Part shown: one piece after another, positions 24,401 to 36,400 of the stretch
Position numbering within the stretch: position 1 is the stretch's first letter
Layout: each line of letters begins with the position of its first letter
Source of the DNA: Pseudoips prasinana
Taxonomy: Eukaryota > Arthropoda > Insecta > Lepidoptera > Nolidae
DNA: 64,000 nt
Assembly (NCBI GenBank): GCA_951640165.1
Contig: OX621237.1
Span: 13,020,001-13,084,000 of the forward strand
Direction of reading: 5' to 3'
Made by a program: the position numbers and the translations under genes
The notes under the pieces: generated by a model
Told to the model about the DNA's origin: nothing
Seen by the model: the letters and a program-made list of their open reading frames with translations, nothing else
The model's database searches: none

Positions 24401-27400
24401 CACCAGCGCCGCCTCCACCAGCAGCGCGAACGACAGCTCCGAGCGCGACATGTTCACCAGCGTGGGCTCCGCCGGGATCGCGTGCCCCTGCCCACGGATT
24501 GTTATTGTCAGACGTGATGCGACTACTTGACAGTTAATTCATCATGTCACCCGAATGAGGTCCACTACCAGACAAAGGCCTCCCCAAAAGATTTGCACAA
24601 TGGAATTGTGTACATCATTTGGAAGGGTATGCCATAATTGTCACCCTTGGCAGACGGATTGGCGATCGCTGTATGATGGTCATAGTACACAGAGAGACAA
24701 TGCTGCTCATTCTCTGATATCCTTCTGATTCCCTCGGGACAACTTTCACGCCCCCAATTTGTTCGGATGGAGTGGCGATATTCTATGCCGTCAGGCATAA
24801 AGCAAGATCACATTACGCATACTAGCAGTATCTTAGAACAGCATAATATAACAGGGAGAAAAGTGTTATTGCAAGAAAAATACATCCAGTAGAAGCCCGG
24901 AGTCTGTTAGTTGGTCAATTGATGATAAGTTACGGCTGCCAATCTCAACAGAAATTAGCCATCTACGTAAAACATAACATAGCGCACGAGGCTGTGAGAA
25001 AACACCAGTGCACTCTATTCCCCCACTCCCTAAATCCGATATGACCGGGGAGAGATCAGACGCAAGACCGACGTATACATAAAACTGCCAACTTCCCGAC
25101 TCCGAGCTTCTATTGGGTGTTTGATGACTCTTTTAACCTACTGCGAGACCAACAGGGCATGTTGATTCCAAGCTATTTATGCTAAACGTTTTTTTTACGA
25201 CAAAGCCCGCACTAGGGAGTTTAATTCCTGTGTCGCGGGGTACTTCACAAACATATTACAGTCGGACAAAAAGTACACCCAGACTCAGAACAACTATTTA
25301 TGGGTCATAAAAAAAATCCTGCGCGGGATTCAACCCCGGGACACGAAACGGCGAGGCAACTGTCTTAACCGCTTCGCCACACGTGCGTTGGAAATATGCG
25401 TAATGTGATCGTCTGACATTTACCTATCACAGAAATTTTACTGTTTCACCTCTTCATAAAAGTTGAAGCATATACGTCATGATTTTCTGTGGTATGTGAT
25501 ATACAATTTATTCATAGCTCATCAGATTGCTTGCATAGTTAGTCGGTGGTTACATAGTGAGATCACTATGTAACTATCGATCTTAATATGCGAACAGACA
25601 CAAAAACAGCGAATGAAATTGGATTCGTTATTCAAGAGTCTCTATTTATATTGATTTGCAAGAGAATACTGACCATAAGTTTTAAATCTAAGCAATAAAA
25701 AGCCATTACAATAATCTTATGTAATAAAACGTAAACGTAACTGATTGATATCATATACTTAATTTAAAATTATTGACTCTGTCTCAAAATGAAAAATGTT
25801 ATTTTTTTGAAGTTTTTGTTTTGTATACCTAAATATAATCTAAAATAATAAGCATTCAGACAACCGATCCAGCATATATTGTGTTTGCCTACTAAATAAT
25901 TACTCTAATTGGACTGACAATCCCGTGTTCATGTCCGCTTGAGTATGTTTCGCCGGACCGTCTCAACTGGGTCGTGTTGAAACCGGTAGTAGATGAACCC
26001 ACTGAATTTGTTTCGCTGGGTCTTCTCAGTTGGGGCGCATTGGATCCGGTGGTAGCATTAAAGCGCGACCGTCGTTATTAACACAAGGTCCGTCATAATA
26101 ATAATACCTTAATATAGACAGAACCATTGACAATATGTAGTAAAAATATTAGACTTAAACTAGATAATTAAACTTAATCTCTTGACAATAACTTGATACG
26201 AGCTAGCTAAACATCATTGCTATAATAAAATCAATTTTATAAATGTTTTCATACAATCAATTAATATTTAGGTACACATTGTACCTAAATATCTTTGTTA
26301 CTAGAAATAATAATGTATACAACTATATTACTACAAACATGTTCTGACTATTTACAAGCGCTTTTTTAAAGTCTACGTGAATAAAAACTTTTTTATTTTT
26401 AACTTTATTTTATTTTAACTTAGTGTTACTAAGTGCTGACTGTAAACACTATTGCGTACATAGCGACATAGAAAACGTGGGGCAATGGCCATCATTTACA
26501 CACCAGTAATGAATATTAAATAACGAAGAACAATACCTTGATGATGATTCCCTTCGGCGTCCGCAGTAGTATGTCCCAAACCTGAATATAGAAGTGTTTC
26601 GGCACGCGACAGAGACAACCTTCCAACTGCCGGCGTTGTAGTGGAGTCAACCTACGGTAAACACACAGCTTTATGTGCAATGTGAACGGTGAAAACATCG
26701 ACGCCGAAGAGTGAAAACCTCGAATGTAAAATTTTTACTAAATTAGCTTCTTTGCAGGCTCTGAAAGAAAATCTCGAAACACATATTTCGAATCGACTTC
26801 ACTGAGCTTCTGACACTCCTAACGCCATCTTCGCTCATATGTGAGAACCTCGTTGTTCGTGATCGCATTCAGTCTAATGTGCCTACCTCGGAAGCGCTCC
26901 TGAAAAGTTAGCTCGTGAACACTTTCGAAGTTTTCACTCTACGGCGTTGATATAGAAAATATGTCAATATTGAGTAGAATCTGTATTGTTATCTAACTAA
27001 TTTACTTTGTAGTAAATTATAGTAAGTATAATTATCATCTCAGCTGGAATAAGTACTATGCTGGACAAGACTCCCCAAGAATAATCTTGAGGGGATATGC
27101 CATAGTCACCACGCTTGGCAGACGGGTTGGCGATCGCAGTAAGTTGGTCATTATACTCAGAAGAAAGCTGCTGCCTGATAGATCTTCCTTCGGGTTTTTA
27201 TTCGGATATTCTGATTTTCGACGCCGGCATTACGCTAATATTATAAAGGCGAAAGTTGGTTAGTGTTTATGTTTGTTATTTCTTCACGTTTAAACGGCTG
27301 AAGCGATTTTAATAAAATTTGGTATGGACTTAGCTGACACCCTGGATCAACACATATAATTTATAAAGTTTAACGCGGGTAAAATCGCGTGGCGCAGCTA

Positions 27401-30400
27401 GTTATTTATAAAAACTCACCCTCTCTCTTCAGCCCAGTCGGAAACAGTGAGCACGTCTTGCAGCAACGTGCGCAACTTGTACGGGGACAGGCTCTCCAGC
27501 GAGCCGTCCGCGCGCTTCTGCTCCGGGAACAGTTCCAGGTACGTCCGGATAGCCTCCAACACCCACCCCACTCGGATCTTCAATATCCCACGGAACATAT
27601 CTGGGTTAGTAGCGATCAGCCGTCCGCAGTATAACACTATCTCCTGCTGCAACACTGCGCCGATGACGTCATACGGTTGTATCGTGGAGTACATCACGGA
27701 TTGGATTTCGCCCGGAGTCATGGGTTTATCGAAGACGGTTTCTTTTTGGCCGATGACGCCAACCGTCAGCTGCAGAAAAAAATATGTCTTCTTAGAAACC
27801 ATAAGACTGTCTTCATTAAAATAACCTTTTGAGATATGCCAGCGATTCGGGAACAGTGTAGCGACCGTTCAAATCAAATTAGAAGTTATAGTTAATTTAC
27901 ATTCAAAATAGTTGAGGTCGGTTTCGTATCGATGAAATGCCTTGCCCGATTCTCGGTTGAGCGACCGCCTCTTCACTTACTAAAGCCACCGTTGAACATA
28001 ACGACTCTCTCATACACCCGTCAGTAACCTGAGCCGAGGTTCGAACACCAAAGGGTGCTCACTGGCACGGGTTAGTTATTTTCTCCTTATCATTTGCTTG
28101 ATGGTTTAGACCATAGCTCATCTTTATTGTGGTAAGCAATGTTATTTTTAGGCGAGTAAAAGTTATGCTAAAAAAACAGTCATGTCAGAAGTTTTCTTTT
28201 AGTTGATACTAAAATATAAAGATAAAACTTGGGAAAGTTTTATTGCATAAGGCACATTAACAGTACAATTTGCATAATATATGATACAATTGGCGGTCTT
28301 ATTGTTATCGCGAACTCTTCCAGGCCCACAGAATTACTACGGATAATGATAATTCTTTGATAAAACTATTCAACTGTTATAATTTAATAAACAGTTTCTT
28401 TAATAAAAAAAATGGTAGTCTTTCAATGCGGGATAAAGTGTTACCTGCTTTCCGTTGACTAGCACCGTGGTGATGAAAGGGCTGATGGAGTCCACGGTGT
28501 GGTTGAGTAGAGACGAGCAATAGCGTACGGCGCGCCAGTGCCGAAGCACGCCCGCGCTGTGGTATAAGCTCTTCAGCGACTCCAGAGCATTCGAGTCATT
28601 CACCTACTCAAACAAACAGTTGTGATAACGTCACATTTCTTATTTCTTAAGTCATTATTTAAATTAATTCGAAGTATTCGAAGAACATTTATAAAATATT
28701 TTTATTACAAAACACACAAACGTCATAACATTTGCATAGAAGACGACCGTCACTATAAATTGCTACCTCTTGTCGATAGACGTGTGATGCTAGATAATAC
28801 TATATATGTTTCCTTTTTGACATTTTACGTGGTGTACTCGTCTATCCTGAACTTTTGTTATCTATCGGGTTCTAGACGCAAAAAACTCGTACCAGGAACA
28901 CTACAGTATTTTCAGTGCCTTACCGCACAAGCCATGGTACCCACTACTAACTATATCGCGATTGCTTCACACTTACAATGTCAAATTTAGCAAAATTTAT
29001 AAATAATAAATTAAATAAATAAAAATATAAAAGGTTTTTCTTCACGTAGACTTTAAAAAAGCGCTTGTAAATAGTCAGAACATGTTCGTTGTAATATATA
29101 ATTAATTTATAATTATTTCTAAGTACATATAGATATTTAGGTACACGGATTGTAGGAAGTAATTTACAATAAGATTTATTTTATAACAGTGAAGATATTT
29201 AACTAACTTAAATTAAGTTATTGTCAAGGATCATGTGTAGGTTTAATTATAAAAAAATAAAATTTTAGGTATATATTTATATATTTTCTTAGTGTCTAAA
29301 AATATTATTAAAACAAAATTTTTCACGATCTAATCAGAATTTTATGTAACTCGGATTAGAATAAAAAATAATTACTTATTAGAATCCTTAGATTTTTGTG
29401 ACTAATTAGTTAAAAATATTTTATCTAAGGTTGTGTCCATCTTACATTGTTGTCGAACTCTGTGATAGGCTAATTGCAATCGTACTGTAATTATTATTAT
29501 TATTATTCATTTATTTCAGATATAAAATCCATATAGTGTTAGTATTACAGTACTTAGAATATGTTAGTAATCATAATTTAAAAATTGAATTTAATTTAAG
29601 AACCGTCCTGCTGCACTAGCTCCGCCACTATGCATACGGGTCCAGTGCATCAGGAAAGGGCTGTCCAATTTTTCAGAAATTACCTGAAGGATGCTATTGG
29701 TGCTCCCACGAATTCTACGTAGCAGGGATGCTGTTCTTTGTCGCATGATGGCCTCAAAACTATCTGTGTGCGATTCAGTAAACATCCCCGACGCGCTACA
29801 AAATCGTGGCAGCCCCAACAGCACCCGGAAGGCATTATTATACTGGACACGAAGAACGTTATAGGCCCTCTGCGTATGTCTGAACCATAGGCTGCACGTG
29901 TAGAATGTTTGGCAGTACGCTTTGAAAAGAGTAATTTTCACATCTTTCGTACAGCGTGCAAACCTACGAGCCAGCATGTTGCAACGAACCGATAACGCTC
30001 TTCGCTCCCTCTCAATATCATTGTCATCATTTAAGTCCTCGGTCAATATGTGTCCGAGGTACTTAAAAAGAGACACTCTGCTTAATGCCTCTCCATAGAG
30101 ATGTACAGGAGGGACAGTTCTGGGTTTCCCACCTCCGACACGGAAAACCATCGTTACGCTTTTACATACATTGTACTTGAGCCCATGTGTGGCAGCATAA
30201 CTCTCGCACACAGCAAGTAATTGCCTGAGGGCAAAGACCGAGTGGGCCAGTAATGCGACGTCATCTGCATAGGTAATACTATTTATAATCTTGCCATCAA
30301 TAGAGCATCCAACGCCTGTGCCACTGAGCCCCTCGATCAGATCGTTGATATACAAACTAAAGAGTGTCGGAGAGGTCAAACCTCCCTGTCTCACGCCACA

Positions 30401-33400
30401 CTCCAGCCTATACGCCCCCGATAGGGCACTTGCCCATCTGACCTGGTTAATTTGATGGTCGTACCAGTATTTGAGTAGGGTAATTAGCTCAATGGGTACT
30501 GCTTTCTCCCTCAATTTCGACCATAAGATGTTATAATTAACCAGGTCAAACGCCTTTGAAAGGTCTAAAAACGCGGCGTACACTGGTGTACTTCTATCAG
30601 TGTAGTACCTGACCGTGTGCTTAAGCGCCAAAACAGCGGTTTCTGTAGACAAACCGGCTCTAAAACCGAATTGTGCGCAATGTGGATTGAACTGCTCCTT
30701 AAGTCTACGCTCAAGCTCAAGTTATAATGGCATGTAATTTATTAAAATAGCTGTAAATATTCTTTAAGTAAATAAATAACAAAATAAACAACTAGCGTTA
30801 AAATTTCAAAAATTGCGGCAGGTTACATAGCACTTCAATTTTAAGCTTTACAATTTTAGGAACGGTTAGTATGAAAATATGAAACATACCTCAAACATAG
30901 GTCCTTCCCGCTCCAACAGGATGCCCCACAGCTGGCACTGCGCGAAGATGTTATCGGTAGAGCGCAGAGCCGCGACCACGTCCGGCGTGGAGCGGTGCAC
31001 GAACGCGTCGTGCGACAAGTTCTCCTCGCGGTACGTCAGCGTGCGCGGCACGTCCGTCAGCGACTGGTACCCGATGTACTCGTGTTCCAGCTGTTTGAAC
31101 TGCGTGAACATCTCGGATGGAACTTCTCCTTGGCTCATGAAGTCCAGGTGCTCTGGTAAAATTATTTTTGTCTACAGTTAGTTATTTTTTTATTATTAAT
31201 CATTTATTTTAGACCAAATTACAAGATCCATATATTGTTAGTAAAAGTCTTAACCTAGTGTTCGCAAAGAGACTCTCATACAAAACATGAAACGACTGAC
31301 ACCTACGTGTGCAGCCGTATCCAGTGAGCCAGCATGGGGCTGTCCCATCTATCACACAATACACTCAGGATGCTGTGGGAGCTAACACGTATTCTACCGG
31401 AAATAGAAGCGCATCGTTTCCGTATAATTGCATGAAAAGCATCAACCCTAGCCTCGGTGAACATCCCGGAAGCGCTACAAAAGCGTGGTAGACCCAACAG
31501 CATCCTGAATACATTGTTATACTGGACACGCAAGGCATTGTATGCCCTCAGCTTATACCTGACCCACAGACTATACGTGTAAAAAGACTGGCAGTTATGC
31601 TGATGACATGGCGCTCCCATTCCAGTCAATGCTATTACACGTCTCGGGTCAAAATGTGGCACATGTTATCACATGTATGATGCCTCTTGTTGTGCTCAAA
31701 GTACCAAGTATTTCATTCAAAATCTAGGCATGGACAATATGCAATTGGTACTCCTGGTTCGGATATCAGCCGTTGCTCCACTCATCCTACCATGATTTAA
31801 ATTTCATAGCTCTAAAAAGACATGGCAAAATTGTATGTACAGAGGCCAGCAAGCTACCCCAACCTGTCAAATTTCCCCAATTGAAAGTGAACCTTATTCT
31901 TTTGTGATAAAGTTGAAAATCTATAAAAGAAATTTAACAAATTGGTGTAGCTGGATATGCTAGCATCTGTACATTAAACTATACCGATGATTTTTTACAA
32001 GTCTCAAGCTCCTTTTGCTGGTAATGTTAGTCACATTCGCAAATCTAATTAAGCAAGTATACTGACATAGAAAACACGAAAAAAGTTGTGTTTAAGTTAA
32101 TGATTGGGTCACAGTCATCATTGTAAATATATTAAATCTATAAGTACGCTCTGCTGCGGATTTAATATTTTATTTACTGTTTAGGTATACCTAATGGAAT
32201 TTAGTTTGCACTACTAGCGATATAAAATAACTCATAGGAATGACAACCTGATGTACTACTACGATTTCTAAACTGATTACTCACGCTATCTCGTAGCGAG
32301 CGCAGACCAGGGGCTCTACCGGCTAAGTCGCCGAACATCGATTTCTTCAATGGCGTTCAAATAAAGATTAAAAATGACTTAATCAATCGTTACATTGGCT
32401 TCCATGAGCACATGTGACGTCATAAATGCTCCGGAATCGATTGTCAACGTTGAAGCCGATTTAACGATCGTTAAAGTCATTTTTAACCTTTATTTATTTG
32501 AACGCCATTTAAAAAATCGATGTTCGGCGACTTAGCCTATAGAGCCCCAGACCAGTGTAGTAAACTAGTTTTTGTATAGGTATTCATCAAGAAGATTTAA
32601 AACTTACCCATGCATGAGCTGGATATTAAATTCTGTAGCCGGCCGAGGCGCACCTTGACGCCGTCGCAGTGGCCCTTCTTGAGCATCGCGAATAGGTCCA
32701 GCATGTGCTTGAAGTGCGGGTCGCGCATGTGCTCCTCGCGCACCAGCAGGCACACTGTGGGCCGCCCCGACAGGCGCCAGTACCTGCAGGGACGACAACT
32801 TTGTATTTAACGTTTCTAAGCACACTAAGTTCTTACTTTTTTTATGGCAGAGGTCGGCAAACGAGCAAGTGGGTCACCTGATGGTAAGTAATCACCGCCG
32901 CCTATGGACACTCGCAACACCAGAGGAGTCGCGGGTGCGTTGGCGGCCTTTAAGAGTCAGCAAACAAATGTTGCTGACCCTCCCCCTCACCCCGATGAGC
33001 TCTGGCGACCTTACTCACACTCAGAAACACAACATTAAATTATTAATGTTATTATTAAGGAATGTCTTCTGCAAGGTGGAGGTACTGACCCAGTCGAGCT
33101 GCTCTTCGAGCGAATGAACGCTGTGCCTACTTGACAAAAGATGGGCGTACATTCGTCGGCGATGTGGGAAATGACCTAGATCTAGATATGATTCTCAGTA
33201 ACAAAGAACTTTGTTCTTAGGATACTTTACTTGGAATAGGTACACTTCAATATATCATCACCTTTCTTCTCCTTTCCCTACTTCTATTGAAGTCAACTAC
33301 AGTATCCGCCTATAAGTATTGCATCGTAATGTACCACTGTGCGTTTTACAAGAAACTTTTTGCCGCGCACTACCGCTCTGTGGAATCAATTGCGGAGATA

Positions 33401-36400
33401 TTTCCGATCCGGTATGACATGGCAACCTTAAAGAAGCGAGCCTAATCGTTTCTTAAAGGCCGGCAACGCACTTGCAGCTCCTCAAGTGTTGCGAGTGTCC
33501 ATAAGCGGCGGTGATCACTTACCATCAGGTGACGCACTTGCTCGTATGCCATCCTATTATACAACATGTAACGTAATTAACGCACACCCTCAAACACCCC
33601 AATTAGAATATTATGTTGTAATCATAATACATACACTGAATTTTTTATTTAACATGTATATGCATTGTTATTCACCAAATTAGTTTCTTGGAATAAAGTT
33701 TATTTTTCTTTATTTCGTACTGAATGATGGAATATGTATGAATACAAATAAAACTGCGATTTTAAAAGTCATATTAGTTTTGACTGTACAGGGTTAATAT
33801 GACAATTATTTCTGTAGTTTTAATTATTTTGGAATAAAAAATTACCTATATTAAAAATGATATAAATCGATTCAGTAAACGATTCTGAACAAACTATTTT
33901 CAGGATATGCGTTAATTAAGTTACATGTTGTATATATAAAAAAAAAATTGCATATTGACCTTTGGAAAGAGACAATCGGATAATGTCGGCTTGGTAGAGC
34001 AGTTTTGTCAATCGTTGTTCAAGTGCGATAGAGTGCGGTCGCGTCCAGTTCAAATATATATTAAGAGCTGTTAAAACCCCCAAATGTAAATTACAGTAAA
34101 AACAAGATTGACTGAAAAAGTAAACATGATCGGGGCTGGAATAAGTCAGTCAAATTTTGGGAAAGAGTAACCGAGACGGTTAGACTATTATTATAAGCTT
34201 CTGAGTATCCGTAACAGCTGACATATTATTAAGTTAACCTGTCCCGATGACTTAACGCGCTTTTCGACTTACTTATACTCTAATAAAAAAAGTGGTATCT
34301 TTGAATATATGTTCGTATGACTGGTTGGCGTGGTTGATAAATGCTTGCCTTTCGATTCCCACCAAGGACGGACATTTGTGTGCATGAACATGTCTGTTTG
34401 CCCTGAGTCTGGGTGTAATTATGTATGTAAGTAGGTATGAAAAGCAAGCATTTGCCAACCACGCCAACAGGCCCGTTGAATGAATAATAACAACATCTTA
34501 CTTGCCAACAAATTGCAGTTCAGTCTTAATGTCATCAATGAGCAGCGCCATGTCCCTGTACAGGTAGAACTCGGACACTTCGAATATGAGCGGGTAACAG
34601 AGCACCGTCATACCGCACACTCTGTATATCTGAAATAAAACATTGAACATTAAAACAACATACATACATAGACTCACGCCTGATTCCCAGAGGGGTAGGC
34701 AGAGACAACGGACTTCCATTTGTTAAGATCCTTGCATACCTCTTTTGCTTCGTTTACTGACATAATATTCTTCATACATGCTCGCCGGTTTAGGGTACTT
34801 CTGACCTGACCTTTCCTAAGTACGTCTCCAATTTGATCAGAGAATGTTCTACGAGGTCTTCCCCTTCCGGTTGTACCATTCACACAGGCCAGGTATAGTT
34901 CTTTTGTCCATCTTCTTTCATTCAACCTTTCTAAATGGCCAAACCATTAAAACTACATGCAGTTTAATTAGTAAATACCTATAATGTCAGGAGAGCGAAG
35001 GCTATGGCATCCTTAACCTTCTTTCCTCTGGGATTATTAAGTGAAACAAAAGTATATTTTTTAATTTATTCAACAAAAGACAACGCCTGCACAAGAGAAA
35101 TAAACCTCTGTCGCTTACTTAGATAGAGAACTACAAACGCGCAATACACGTATCTATACATATAATAAAATCGTAGGAAAGTCAAAACTGTACATTGAAT
35201 ATTAAAAAAAAGGATATTTGGGGCGTGATCTACAATCGATATCGAAGCCAAAAATATAGTTTTTAGAATTTTTGTCTGTTTGTCTGTATGTATGTCCAGG
35301 CTAAATTCAAAAAGTACTCCATGGATTTACTTCAAATTTTGCATGAATGTTACTAAGAGGTCGGGTCAACATATAGGCTACATATTATCACGCTGTCGCC
35401 TACGGGGAAGCAGCTGTCATAATATATAAAGTTTGACGCGGGTAAAACCGCGGGGCACAGCTAGTGTCATATATATTTATTTAATAAGTTTCAACAACAT
35501 TCGTTTACATTAATTCGTATATCTAACACATGACCAACACTTATAATAATGTTACTTTTACTTAATGGTAAAAATACGTAACGGCAAATAGATGTAATGT
35601 GCGGGATCGGACCAAAAACCCGTGGGCGCCGAGGTAGTAGCGGGATGACTTCCTTAACCACTGCGCCATACACAACGCCAACCGATAATGAAACCTATGT
35701 ATATGATAGATACAACTGTACCTAGAACCTAGAGGCAAGATGTGGCTCTTAGACGCAAAATTTAAACCAATTATTTTTTACTAGCTGTGCACTGCGGTTT
35801 TACTCGCGTTAAGCTTTATAAATTATAGCCTATGTGTTATTCAGATATATAACCTATAATACTACGAAGATTCATCAAAATCCTTTCTGTAGTTTTTGCG
35901 TGAGAGAGTACCAAACATCCATACTTCCATCCATAGTCACAAACTTTCGCATTTACAATATTAGTAGGATGACAGTAAGAAGATTTTATTTAATTACATC
36001 TTTCATTTGTTGGGCCAGTCGGCGTGGTTGGTAGATACTTTCACGCCGCAGGTTCGATTCCCACCCCGGACAGATCTTTGTGTGCATTAACATGTCTGTT
36101 TGTCCTGGGTCTGGGTGTAATTAACTATATTAGTATGTATTTATGTAGTTTATCAGTTCGGTTTCCATAGTACAAGCTCTGCTTAGTTTGGGATCAGATG
36201 GCGTGTGTGAATAATGTCCCAGGATATTATTATTATTATTATTATCTATATAGCTCTAAAAGACTAGACAAAAATTGTAGTTCCATTAAATCTATACGGG
36301 TAGGGAGGGAAGCTTGTATCATAAATAGATGAGATTTTCACAAGTTTCAAGCTCCTTTAATTCGCAAATGTGATTAAGCAACTACTGATATAGAAAATAC

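Noticed and set aside
22977..24436. CRISPR-like or satellite interpretation of the array
   Set aside because: Units are directly adjacent without spacers and consist of a coding exon; this is a eukaryotic tandem exon duplication.
22868..24457. Very long minus-strand frames (406-529 codons) across the 182-bp array
   Set aside because: They only exist because the GC-rich repeat is open in three frames. Residues beyond the first copy match PHKB in one third of the units and are out-of-frame peptide in the rest.
22884..24530. Plus-strand frames of 61 codons repeated eight times, each rich in Ser/Ala
   Set aside because: These are antisense shadows of the PHKB exon copies; each begins at ATG formed by the reverse complement and has no family match.
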